The notes under the pieces: generated by a model | The model's input: only the letters and a program-made list of their open reading frames with translations | Databases searched by the model: none | Told to the model about the DNA's origin: nothing | Translations under genes and position numbers: made by a program | Shown: positions 26,983-35,454 of the stretch, piece by piece | Layout of the letters: each line of letters opens with the position of its first letter | How positions within the stretch are numbered: the first letter of the stretch is position 1 | Assembly: GCA_947450165.1 (NCBI GenBank) | Contig: CANFUJ010000006.1 | Span: 1 to 42,802, forward strand | Origin: Chitinophagaceae bacterium | Lineage (GTDB): Bacteria > Bacteroidota > Bacteroidia > Chitinophagales > Chitinophagaceae | Direction: 5' to 3' | Length of the DNA stretch: 42,802 nt

Positions 26983-27203
26983 TTTAGAAATTAATAACTC
27001 TTATAATCTAGAGATTGTCTTTAAAAAATGGAAAATAAAAATTTTGGGGTTCCCTATATTTTATAATTCTATTTGCTTAGGTCAATTTGGGCTGATGTCT
27101 TTATTATATCAATTAATCAAATTCGAAAGCGTAATTTAAAATTTTAATCAAAGAAAATCCTTCATACTAATTTAGAAATATTTTATTAAATTGTTATCCA
27201 AAA
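26983..27203. other. AT-rich spacer without recognisable genes
   Basis: I see no frame of note. It should hold the promoter of the small membrane-protein gene that follows the conserved leader at 27204. Confidence 0.4.
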
Positions 27204-27263
27204 GTGGAGTCCAGAGAACACTAAAAAAACGGGGCGTAATCTGAAAAGCCAAACGAGTAGGGA
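27204..27263 (+). ncRNA. Conserved 5' leader element, copy A
   Basis: Begins GTGGAGTCCAGAGAACACT, then ACGGGGCG, GAAAAGCCAAA and GAGTAGG. It matches 30896-30952 over nearly its whole length, with one 2-base length difference. It ends about 20 bases before the ATG at 27282. GGC and GCC can pair around the middle. The genes behind the two copies are unrelated, which favours an RNA leader or shared control element over a gene duplication. Confidence 0.6.
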
Positions 27264-27281
27264 CGATATAAAAATTTAAAA

Positions 27282-27560
27282 ATGGACACGAAAAAATTAG
27301 AGAATTTAGTTACAAAAACAGGAGTAGGCCTTTTGTTTTTTCTAACCTTTGTAGGAATTATTTTTGTTTTTGATGTAGCTTTTAATTTAGATTTATTTAG
27401 TGATTCAATGAAAACAGCAGCAGGCGTTTTTCTAGGTATTGTTTGCGTTTTTGTAGTTTGTTCAGTACTTGTAAGTCTTATGTTAAATGTATCAAGATTA
27501 GCAAATTCAATTGAAGCGTTAGCAAATAAACAGATAGATAACAAAGCATCTGAAGAATAA
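27282..27560 (+). CDS. Small two-helix membrane protein
   Basis: 92 residues with two membrane helices (about 14-33 and 45-68). Between them is a short DVAFNLDLFSDSMKT loop, and the C-terminal tail is charged (SIEALANKQIDNKASEE). No family recognised. It is preceded at a fixed ~20-base distance by the leader element that also precedes 30974. Expressed alone as far as can be seen. Confidence 0.6.
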   Translation: MDTKKLENLVTKTGVGLLFFLTFVGIIFVFDVAFNLDLFSDSMKTAAGVFLGIVCVFVVCSVLVSLMLNVSRLANSIEALANKQIDNKASEE

Positions 27561-27661
27561 TATATCAGATTTTTAATTTTATAAAGGTTTAACTCCTGTT
27601 TTTCATCCTAAAATTTGTAGTCTATAAATTTAATTTTTATAAAAAAAGTTTTTGTAAAAGA

Positions 27662-28102
27662 ATGAAAAAATTTCTTATCTCCCTTTTTCTTTTATCAATG
27701 TTTTCATGTTCAAATGAAAAAGTTAAGCTTGTTAATTGTATGTCTGATGTAAATTTTTCTTTTTTTAAAGGTGCATACCCTGATATGACAACAAAGAATG
27801 CATATGGTGTTTTGGGATACCCTGATGAAAGAATTAAAATTGAAGATGGAGATGAAATCGGAGATGATTTGTTTTATTATACAACAGAAGGACGAATCTT
27901 ATTGCACGCTTCAGATTATAACAACACAATTGGACTTATTGAATTTCGCCCAAAAATCAAATTATATTTGAAAGATATTTTTCGGAATAAAATTAATGTA
28001 AAAGAAAATAAAATTTCTTTTTATTGTGATGAAGACTTTAAGTTTGATATTTATTTAAATGAAAATGATAATTCTATAAAGGAAATTTTTTGGTGGTTTT
28101 AA
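27662..28102 (+). CDS. Small lipoprotein of unknown function
   Basis: 146 residues with a signal peptide and lipobox MFSC (C16). The mature part has a GAYPDMTTKNAYGVLGYPDER stretch (about 38-58), reminiscent of small outer-membrane lipoproteins with a Gly-x-Pro turn. It ends in an acidic, aromatic tail (EIFWWF). Similar short lipoproteins are common in Bacteroidota. No function assigned. Spacer on its 3' side (28103-28375) holds nothing I recognise. Confidence 0.55.
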   Translation: MKKFLISLFLLSMFSCSNEKVKLVNCMSDVNFSFFKGAYPDMTTKNAYGVLGYPDERIKIEDGDEIGDDLFYYTTEGRILLHASDYNNTIGLIEFRPKIKLYLKDIFRNKINVKENKISFYCDEDFKFDIYLNENDNSIKEIFWWF

Positions 28103-28375
28103 TAATTATTCAAATCGGTTTAATAAAAATCAATTTGACTAAAAATATATGCCACATTATCATAAAATGAAATTTTTATTTGAAGCAATCTTTATATTTT
28201 TTTAAAAACCCCAATTCCAAAGTTTATAAAATTAATTGCCGAAGAGAATTATCAGGTATGCTTACTTTTTGATTTTATCTCAATTCAACAAAATGAATAA
28301 TATTGAAAATAAATAGTTCAACATTTTTACAAATCTTATAAACCCATCTTTTATCCCCAATTGATTTTATATTTT

Positions 28376-28669
28376 ATGAAAGAGCATTTAACTCCATTTA
28401 AAAATACAAGAACCAGTAAAATTGTGTTCATCTTAAGCATAGTTTCGTCAGGCTACTGGTGGCTGGGAAAGGGCATGAATGTGTATAGTAATGCAATAGT
28501 TGGAGTAATCTTTGAAATGCTGTGGTTTCCTGTTTTAGGGATGTTGTTTTTATTGCCAATATTATCGTTGACTTTGTTGATAAAAGAAAGGATTAATGTT
28601 AGATCGCTATATATTTATTCAATACTCATAAATGTTGTAACCATTTGCTTTATGATTTTTAGTGAATAA
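28376..28669 (+). CDS. Small hydrophobic membrane protein
   Basis: 97 residues from the ATG at 28376 (MKEHLTPFKNTRTSK), preferred over an upstream TTG at 28361. Three membrane helices are visible, roughly residues 16-32, 38-64 and 75-95. No family recognised. It has no close partner gene. Confidence 0.5.
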   Translation: MKEHLTPFKNTRTSKIVFILSIVSSGYWWLGKGMNVYSNAIVGVIFEMLWFPVLGMLFLLPILSLTLLIKERINVRSLYIYSILINVVTICFMIFSE

Positions 28670-28829
28670 AAATGTAAGGATTGATTACCAATATCTAAAA
28701 TTGAAACAAATAAAATCTCAATAAATAATACGATATTTAGTGCAATTATACGTTATAACAAATTTTTTTACAAAACACTCAATAATAAATCTCATAACAA
28801 TTATTGACATCACTTGAATACATCACAAA

Positions 28830-29918
28830 ATGCCCATTAAAAATCCATATTTTGATGATTATGCTTTAGAGCGTTTAAAATTTAAATTCTCTGAAAAAAT
28901 TGGATTTATCATTTCAAACAGACCAGATTGCTATAAACTATCCGAAATAATCAATCAAAGTGGATACGGATCAATATCTGATACCACCATTTATCGTTTG
29001 TTTTTTTCTTCAAAAAAACATGCTCCCTTTAAGCACACGATGGATATAATAGCTATGTTTTTAGGGTATAAAAACAGCCTTGAACTTTTAGAAAATATAA
29101 ACAGTACAAGAAACTCACTAGACCAAAATGGCATAAATACAACACAGGATACTACTAATAATTTAATGTTTTACTGTATTGAAAATGGAGCATACAAACC
29201 CCTTCAGGATTATTTTTATTCTTTGGAAGATGCACCTGTTTCTTTAAAAGAAAATGTTGGTTTAAGCTTGTTTGACAACATTCTAAAATCAACCAACCAA
29301 ATTCAAATATTTAATGAATTTTCAAAACATCCGTTTTTTAGAGAATACTTTTTAGAAATAGCACATGATCCGAAATTTCGCATAAAAAATTATGCGTTTG
29401 CGTATTTGAATTATTTAGAGGGAATAGATAAAAACAAAAGCAGTAATCAATTTCAAGCACATATCTTCGGCAATGCTGTGTTGTTTAGACATTATTATTT
29501 AAACAATCAATATACTAATGCTGAATTGATTGGCGATAGCATGTATAGCCATATCACATCATTAGAACCATTCGAAAAAGACGTTTATATTTTTCCATTT
29601 ATTCGATTTGTGGCGTACAAATTATGGTATTTTAAAATGAAGAATACCACTCAAAACGAACAAATAGAGTATGCTTATTATTTGCTAGACCTTTGTAAAA
29701 AACGCAAAGTGCATTTAGAATTTTATGAAAAGAAAATTTTGTTTCATACCGTTGCCGAGGCATTTTTAAAAAGCGATTTAACTGAAAAATTTCACTGGGA
29801 ATTAAAAGAAATATTCTCAAAAGAATTTGACGCATTTCCAAACAATTTATATTCGAAGCATTTAAAATATAGTCTAAATTATTTCGAACCCAATGGATTA
29901 ATTCATTATCGTCCATAA
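28830..29918 (+). CDS. Uncharacterised helical protein with possible N-terminal helix-turn-helix
   Basis: 362 residues, no signal peptide, mostly helical. Residues about 38-95 (YKLSEIINQSGYGSISDTTIYRLFF, then HTMDIIAMFLGYKNSLELLEN) have the look of a DNA-binding helix-turn-helix with the polar recognition helix SDTTIYRLF. The remaining ~260 residues may be TPR-like helical pairs rich in Phe/Tyr. Inference: a cytoplasmic regulator. It ends 15 bases before the DMT transporter gene, so the two are probably one operon. No family named. Confidence 0.5.
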   Translation: MPIKNPYFDDYALERLKFKFSEKIGFIISNRPDCYKLSEIINQSGYGSISDTTIYRLFFSSKKHAPFKHTMDIIAMFLGYKNSLELLENINSTRNSLDQNGINTTQDTTNNLMFYCIENGAYKPLQDYFYSLEDAPVSLKENVGLSLFDNILKSTNQIQIFNEFSKHPFFREYFLEIAHDPKFRIKNYAFAYLNYLEGIDKNKSSNQFQAHIFGNAVLFRHYYLNNQYTNAELIGDSMYSHITSLEPFEKDVYIFPFIRFVAYKLWYFKMKNTTQNEQIEYAYYLLDLCKKRKVHLEFYEKKILFHTVAEAFLKSDLTEKFHWELKEIFSKEFDAFPNNLYSKHLKYSLNYFEPNGLIHYRP

Positions 29919-29933
29919 AGAAAAAGCAAACCA

Positions 29934-30815
29934 ATGTTTATAAGTTTTCTTTTTGCTTTAATCTCTGCCACTAGTTTTGGAATCAGTAATGGATATTGGA
30001 AAATACCACATAAACATATCAGTTATACCCAATTGATTTTTTTTAGGGGATTAATTGCTTCTACATTTTTTGGACTTTTATGGATTAGTAGTGCTTTTAA
30101 TCAAACTAATTATTTCGAAACGATTTCTTTCAAAGCTTCGCTCTCACAGTATCTCTTATCTATCCTACTGTGTTTTGTATGCTCGTTAGGATTGGTTTTC
30201 TTTCTGCTATCACTCAATTATTCAAAAATCAGCATCACGGTTCCGTTAACAAGTATAAATCTGTTTAGTATTTTAACCGCTGTTTTTGTATTACATGAAA
30301 GCTTTAAAACACAATTTTATTTTACATTCTTAATTGCGCTGCTTGGCATTTTACTTTTACAATTAAACACAATGGGCAGTTTTAGATTGCAATGGAACAA
30401 AGGGGCCACTTATGCAATTTTGGCTTCTTTTGTTTGGGGCACAACGTATGCATTATTTAAATTTCCCATCAAATGGGTTGGTCCGATTCCGCTTGCTTTT
30501 TTATTGGAGAGCTCGGTAACGATTACAGCGTTAATATGGTCATTGATCAATAAAACAAAAATTGATTTCTCTGATATGGCCAATAAAAAAAACATCAAAC
30601 ACTATTTAATCCTAGCTTTTCTATTGATTAATGGCACGTTGTTCTTTAACATGGCATTGCGCAATATGTCTATTCTGGTTTTAATTTTTTCAGGTTGTTT
30701 TCAAATGATTGTTGCTGTATTATTTGAGCTATTGGTTTTTAAAGTGAAACTAAAGCTTTCAGAATTGATTGGAATCCTTCTCATCATTATTTCTATTATT
30801 ATTTCCTATTTATAG
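29934..30815 (+). CDS. EamA/DMT-superfamily transporter
   Basis: 293 residues with ten predicted membrane helices in two EamA halves (about 1-140 and 150-293). The first half contains SYTQLIFFRGLIASTFFGLLW and the helix-end LLSLNYSKISITVPLTSIN; the second starts KGATYAILASFVWGTTYALFK and repeats the pattern. Such proteins export metabolites or amino acids across the inner membrane. The substrate is not readable. It follows a possible regulator gene closely. Confidence 0.8.
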   Translation: MFISFLFALISATSFGISNGYWKIPHKHISYTQLIFFRGLIASTFFGLLWISSAFNQTNYFETISFKASLSQYLLSILLCFVCSLGLVFFLLSLNYSKISITVPLTSINLFSILTAVFVLHESFKTQFYFTFLIALLGILLLQLNTMGSFRLQWNKGATYAILASFVWGTTYALFKFPIKWVGPIPLAFLLESSVTITALIWSLINKTKIDFSDMANKKNIKHYLILAFLLINGTLFFNMALRNMSILVLIFSGCFQMIVAVLFELLVFKVKLKLSELIGILLIIISIIISYL

Positions 30816-30895
30816 TTTAATTGGACTTTTCGTTTAACATGTACTAAGATGAACTTTTATTTAATGTTTTAAAACTTCATTTTTGTTGACTGTGT

Positions 30896-30952
30896 GTGGA
30901 GACCAGAAACCACTATAAACGGGGCGAAGTCCGAAAAGCCAAATGAGTAGGA
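30896..30952 (+). ncRNA. Conserved 5' leader element, copy B
   Basis: Begins GTGGAGACCAGAAACCACT, then AAACGGGGCGAAGTCCG, AAAAGCCAAATGAGTAGG. It ends 21 bases before the ATG at 30974. CCACU can pair with AGU-A-GG across the element and GGC with GCC inside it. A CATTTTTG box just upstream may be its promoter -7 element. Confidence 0.6.
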
Positions 30953-30973
30953 ATAAATTTAAAATTCAAAATA

Positions 30974-31153
30974 ATGGCAAAATCATTTCAAGTAAAATTA
31001 AAATCTAAAATTGGTGATGCACCTGTAGGTTATGTAATTCAAGTAACTTGTAATACAGGAAAGCCAAATGGTACAGAAGTAAAAGCTGCTCTAATTAAAG
31101 CAGGATTTAAAGTAACATCAACACCCACAGAACAAGCTTACGAAATCATGTAA
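30974..31153 (+). CDS. 59-residue protein of unknown function
   Basis: A short frame starting MAKSFQVKLKSKIGDAPVGY and ending AYEIM, basic and beta/alpha in look, with the block GKPNGTEVKAALIKAGFKV (29-47). No signal peptide or membrane helix. Support that it is real: in-phase ATG 21 bases after the conserved leader, a good terminator 29 bases after the stop, and sensible codon use. The AALIKAGFKV segment looks like a helix-strand of a small RNA- or ligand-binding fold, but I do not assign a family. Confidence 0.65.
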   Translation: MAKSFQVKLKSKIGDAPVGYVIQVTCNTGKPNGTEVKAALIKAGFKVTSTPTEQAYEIM

Positions 31154-31181
31154 TTATTTATGTGAGAAAAGGTTATTAACA

Positions 31182-31218
31182 AAAGAGGTTGTTTTAAATG
31201 AAAAGACAGCCTCTTTAT
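31182..31218 (+). terminator. Terminator of the 59-residue protein gene
   Basis: AAAGAGG (31182-31188) and CCTCTTT (31210-31216) pair, extended inwards by TTGTTTT against AAAAGACAG with wobbles. The T-run after it is short. It shares its AGAGG/CCTCT core with the hairpin at 191-218. Confidence 0.6.
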
Positions 31219-31331
31219 AATTACACAAATAATAGACAGCAAATTTTTACTCAATGTGACAATTTGTTAATAATAATATTCAAAGAAACTGAAGAAGACT
31301 TCAAAGGAATAAAATATAAATTCAAAATAAA

Positions 31332-32366
31332 ATGAACATTACAGGCATTTACAAAACCCAACATGGTGATTTAACCATCACTCAACATGGCGTAAACATT
31401 ACTGCAACTTATCAAGATGATGGGGTATGCATTGGTAATTTATTAGAAAATAAAATAGAAGGCATTTGGAAAAATAAAAAAGATCAAGGCCTTTTTGAAT
31501 GGACATTTGATGGTAAGGGAAGCTTTACAGGTAAGTATAAAAGTGGCACTGAACAAGGTGCAATGAGGGGGAAATGGAATGGTAATTCTAATACATCAGA
31601 TGCTAAAGATATCTCACCGATTTTTACACCATCTTTAGAAACCACTATCAAAGAAATTTACCAATACATTGATGGCATCATTGAAGCAGATGAAACTATA
31701 AAATCAGGTTTCGTAAATTCAGTGCTATCTTTTATAAACGAAAACAATGAATATTATTGGTGGGTTCCTGCAATAAAAGGTCACTTAGAAACGTGGCAAA
31801 ATAAAATTGACGATGAAGAACTTTCCTTGAATATTGATGCTCTTGCTTTGTCAGGTACAGATTTAGATTTTAATCCTTACGATTGTTTCCGATTGTTTTT
31901 TAATACAAGTGAATTCCTATTTAGTGTAGATGAGGATGATGAAGAACCCAATAGTTTTTTTGAGGCAGTAATGTATATGGATGGTGCATTTAATAGCCCT
32001 AAAGAATTGGTTGCTATTTGTAACGATGCAGATAATAGCAATTATTTAAAATTTGTTAATAAATGTAAATCTGTTTTGTATTGTACTATTTGCAAGGCTT
32101 GTGAGGAAGAAATAGATGCAGAAGATTTGAGTGAACTATTGCTTGGTGTTAATTTTTATGAAAGACTGAGCGACATCAATGATGAAATTTATGGCGGTGA
32201 TATTTCAAATGAGATTCAGGAAGATGTGCTTTTAAGTTTTAAAATAAATCGAAAGGATTTTAATGATGAAGAAAATTTGTGGAGAGATCAATTTCTTACC
32301 AATTGGGAGGACGTAGCACAAGAGCTTATTGATAATGATGTTTTTGACAACGATTATATTTCTTAA
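31332..32366 (+). CDS. Modular paralogue 1: shared N-terminal domain plus unique acidic C terminus
   Basis: 344 residues. Residues 1-85 are the shared module: ITGIYKTQHGDLTITQHG, then ITATYQDDG, IEGIWKNKKDQG, FEWTFDGKGSFTGKYKSG and MRGKWNG. Its alternating strands with G-x-Y, G-x-W and FTGKYKSG turns suggest a small beta barrel or sandwich. Residues about 95-344 are acidic and helical, with no recognised family; a CTICKACEEEIDAEDL segment lies near 256-271. No signal peptide, so cytoplasmic. First of four adjacent genes (gaps of 30, 10 and 58 bases), probably one operon. Confidence 0.65.
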   Translation: MNITGIYKTQHGDLTITQHGVNITATYQDDGVCIGNLLENKIEGIWKNKKDQGLFEWTFDGKGSFTGKYKSGTEQGAMRGKWNGNSNTSDAKDISPIFTPSLETTIKEIYQYIDGIIEADETIKSGFVNSVLSFINENNEYYWWVPAIKGHLETWQNKIDDEELSLNIDALALSGTDLDFNPYDCFRLFFNTSEFLFSVDEDDEEPNSFFEAVMYMDGAFNSPKELVAICNDADNSNYLKFVNKCKSVLYCTICKACEEEIDAEDLSELLLGVNFYERLSDINDEIYGGDISNEIQEDVLLSFKINRKDFNDEENLWRDQFLTNWEDVAQELIDNDVFDNDYIS

Positions 32367-32396
32367 AATAATTTTTAAAAATAAAAAGATATTTCA

Positions 32397-33593
32397 ATGA
32401 CCTTATCAGGCACATATAAAACCCAACATGGTGATTTAACCATAACACAAGAAGGAGAAAAAATCACTGCTACATATCAAGATGATGGCGTATGTAATGG
32501 AAAGTTATCAGGAAATAAAGTAGACGGCATTTGGAAAAATAAAAAAGATCAGGGCATATTTGAATGGAATTTTGATGATAAGGGAAGCTTTACTGGAAAG
32601 TATAAAAGTGGTACTGATCAAGGTCCAATGAGGGGTAAATGGAATGGGAAATTGGCTTCTCAGGAAATTTCAGAATCGGATGATGAAAACAAGCTTAATG
32701 ATAACGTTGAAATTACTTTAAGCGGAAGAATTCCAAAATATTTTTTCGGACGTGTTAAAGCGTTATATCAGGATGAATTGAAAACTGTTTTATCCATTTC
32801 AGACGAGTCAATTGAGACTGAACAAGATTTTTTGCAGACACTATTAAAAACCACCTTGGAAGAAAGAGAAGCTGAAAGAAAGAACTTTAGAGATTTAGTT
32901 CCTATGGACCAACTTGAAGAAAACTGTCCTGAATTGTTTAAACTCCTCGAAGAAATAGAGGAATACGACTTAGATCATTTTGGACTATATGATGCCATTT
33001 TTGATACTGCAGAATATTGGCAATGTGGAACAGGTTTCATCTCATTTTTTGAGGATGATTGTAAAATCTCAATTTCAATTAACGGTAATGAGGTTATTAA
33101 AGATAAAAGTTTTGGTGAATTTGCTAAAAATGAATCATCATACCACACTGAAAATATTCCAGAAAATGACAATGAAAAACATTTATTCAATTCCTTAAAA
33201 AAGTTTATTGAAGTTAACAGTGAAGAATTTGGTTTACCTGAAGATATTGGTATTGGTATAAATAATGAAGGTTCTACTTTTTGTGAGACCTGGTTTACGC
33301 CTCCGTCATTTGAAAGCATTTGTGAGCGTGATTTTAGTGTAACCATTCTTCACAATGATATTATTGATTACACATTTTATATCGAAACAGAAAAATTTGA
33401 TTTTAAGAAGTTAATGTTTCTTACATACGCAAACTATGCAGACTTCAGAGAAAATTCTTTAACCACATTAGCAAATTACATTGCTTATGATAATGAAATT
33501 ATTCAGCCCGATGAATCATGGCATAGAGATAAAGGGATTGAATTAGAATATGAGCCAAAATCTTGCACTATTGATTTTTTAATAAACGGATAA
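32397..33593 (+). CDS. Modular paralogue 2: shared N-terminal domain plus unique acidic C terminus
   Basis: 398 residues, the longest of the four. The shared module occupies 1-84 (LSGTYKTQHGDLTITQEG to GPMRGKWNGK) and is the most diverged copy. The rest is unrelated to the other C termini: an acidic helical part (about 110-180, KTTLEEREAERKNF), then a beta-rich part (SISINGNEVIKDK, EFGLPEDIGIGINNEG, DFSVTILHNDIIDYTFYIE). It could be two domains. Cytoplasmic by lack of a signal. Function unknown. Confidence 0.65.
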   Translation: MTLSGTYKTQHGDLTITQEGEKITATYQDDGVCNGKLSGNKVDGIWKNKKDQGIFEWNFDDKGSFTGKYKSGTDQGPMRGKWNGKLASQEISESDDENKLNDNVEITLSGRIPKYFFGRVKALYQDELKTVLSISDESIETEQDFLQTLLKTTLEEREAERKNFRDLVPMDQLEENCPELFKLLEEIEEYDLDHFGLYDAIFDTAEYWQCGTGFISFFEDDCKISISINGNEVIKDKSFGEFAKNESSYHTENIPENDNEKHLFNSLKKFIEVNSEEFGLPEDIGIGINNEGSTFCETWFTPPSFESICERDFSVTILHNDIIDYTFYIETEKFDFKKLMFLTYANYADFRENSLTTLANYIAYDNEIIQPDESWHRDKGIELEYEPKSCTIDFLING

Positions 33594-33603
33594 ATAAATT
33601 TTT

Positions 33604-34323
33604 ATGAACCCATCAGGCACCTACAAAACTCAACATGGTGATTTAACCATCACCCAACATGGCGTAAACATTACTGCAACTTATCAAGAAGATGGGGTAT
33701 GCATTGGAAGTTTAATCGAAAATAAAATAGAAGGCATTTGGAAAAATAATAAAGGATATGGGATTTTTGAATGGACCTTTGATGGCAATGGAAGTTTTAT
33801 TGGAAAATATAAGAGCGGTATGGAAGAAGGTGCAATGCGCGGAAAATGGGATGGCAAACCTCCAGCCTCTGAAAGCGTTATTAATCTAGAAACTAAGCCA
33901 GATTCAGATAATGATAATGAAAACGTAAGTGATTTAGAAATTTATATTAGATATTCTGATGGTGATGAAGAGGTTGGTCATTTTTCAATCAAAATTGAAT
34001 CAGCGCTTAAAATGCCCAATGAAATAAGTTATGAAAGTTTAACCAACTTAATTTCTTACAGCGGTCTTTTTGAGGATGAAAATTTCTTAAATGCTGTTAA
34101 GCAAGAAGTGTCGGCATTTTCTCTTACCATGTCTGATTGCCCACAAATATTTGTGACAAAAATAAATGCCATTGATTTAAAGCCACTTTACGAAAACCGT
34201 TTCAATAGTGAAGAAAACGAAGAAATTGTTGCGGCATTGTTGAATATTAATTCGGATGAAGTTTCTGATTTAATACGAGACTATTTTAGCGAAACAGGAT
34301 ATAGCGTTGAAAATTTATTTTGA
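33604..34323 (+). CDS. Modular paralogue 3: shared N-terminal domain plus unique C terminus
   Basis: 239 residues. The shared module at 1-84 is almost identical at DNA level to paralogue 4 over its first ~45 codons, including the bases just before the ATG. It differs mainly in the NNKGYGIFEW segment. The C-terminal part (about 105-239) starts EIYIRYSDGDEEVGHFSIKIE and ends in an acidic helix (NINSDEVSDLIRDYFSETGY). No family recognised. Ten bases after paralogue 2, so co-transcribed. Confidence 0.65.
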   Translation: MNPSGTYKTQHGDLTITQHGVNITATYQEDGVCIGSLIENKIEGIWKNNKGYGIFEWTFDGNGSFIGKYKSGMEEGAMRGKWDGKPPASESVINLETKPDSDNDNENVSDLEIYIRYSDGDEEVGHFSIKIESALKMPNEISYESLTNLISYSGLFEDENFLNAVKQEVSAFSLTMSDCPQIFVTKINAIDLKPLYENRFNSEENEEIVAALLNINSDEVSDLIRDYFSETGYSVENLF

Positions 34324-34381
34324 TAATTGTAACTTCATTAAGAAAAAGAAAACATTTAAAGATTAGATTAATAAAATTTTT

Positions 34382-35083
34382 ATGAACCCATCAGGCACCT
34401 ACAAAACCCAACATGGTGATTTAACCATCACTCAACATGGCGTAAACATTACTGCAACTTATCAAGAAGATGGGGTATGCATTGGAAGTTTAATCGAAAA
34501 TAAAATAGAAGGCATCTGGAAAAATAAAAAAGACCAAGGCCTTTTTGAATGGACGTTTGATGGCAAGGGAAGCTTTACTGGTAAATATAAATCAGGTTTG
34601 GAAACAGGTCCAATGAAAGGTAGGTGGCATGGGAAGCATGAATCTTTGACAAATAATAAATCAGATAAGATTCAATTTCATTTTGACGTGGTACAAGAAA
34701 ATGGCGGAAAAATAGAGTGCCAAATTATTAAGGAATTTGAAAATTTAAGTTTTCAACTTTCTGAAAACGCAGTAGTTGTTGATGACTATCACAACATCAT
34801 AATGGAAAAACATATACTAGAGTATTGTAGCCATCACATCAAACAGCAAGATCCTTATTTGATGGAAAATGCAGATGATTATTCATTACGTGTAACGCGT
34901 GTTAATGAATGTGATTTATCTTTTTTATGGAAAGCGGGAGCGCCAACTGAAACTGATATCAATTCCTTGAAAATATTTTTTCCAAACAAGCAAGAAGAAA
35001 TTAATGCTGATAATTATGAGGATATCGTTTCGGAATTTCGTTCCGACTATATATGCTCGTTATCTTATTTAAAAGCATTTTAA
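34382..35083 (+). CDS. Modular paralogue 4: shared N-terminal domain plus unique C terminus
   Basis: 233 residues. Shared module 1-85 (PSGTYKTQHGDLTITQHG to GPMKGRWHGK). The C-terminal ~145 residues read KIQFHFDVVQENGGKIECQ, then VVVDDYHNIIMEKHILEYC and EINADNYEDIVSEFRSDY. Beta then helix, acidic, and unlike the other three apart from a similar overall size to paralogue 3. Last of the array. Function unknown; immunity-type or effector-type use of a shared head domain are both open. Confidence 0.65.
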   Translation: MNPSGTYKTQHGDLTITQHGVNITATYQEDGVCIGSLIENKIEGIWKNKKDQGLFEWTFDGKGSFTGKYKSGLETGPMKGRWHGKHESLTNNKSDKIQFHFDVVQENGGKIECQIIKEFENLSFQLSENAVVVDDYHNIIMEKHILEYCSHHIKQQDPYLMENADDYSLRVTRVNECDLSFLWKAGAPTETDINSLKIFFPNKQEEINADNYEDIVSEFRSDYICSLSYLKAF

Positions 35084-35454
35084 AAAAGTAAATTTGAAAA
35101 TCACCTTATACAGTCGCTTCAAAATTCTAAATGGTTGCCAATTCTGAATGTAGTTTTGTTTTAGTGAATGAATCAATATTACAAAATAGTTTAGCAAGCA
35201 GATATTCCCCAAAGTTTGCGTTTCATTATATATCAAAATAATTAGTTGATTATTAATTTAATATTAATAAGATTTCTTATTTTTAATCATAAATTATTTA
35301 TAAGTAATCAACCAATTGGAACAAACTCAAACACAACTTACAAGCAATTCAAACGATAAACCGAGAATTGCACAAATTTTTGCATAAGAAACCATCAATC
35401 CTAAAATAAATTAGTAGTAATGTAAAACGGCTATAAATAAATCAAACACTAATC
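35084..35454. other. AT-rich spacer with a long imperfect inverted repeat
   Basis: No genes seen. GTTGATTA (35245-35252) and TAATCAAC (35305-35312) bracket a very AT-rich 52-base interior that can partly fold on itself. It could be a promoter-region palindrome for the CAP-domain gene or a terminator for the array. Confidence 0.4.
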
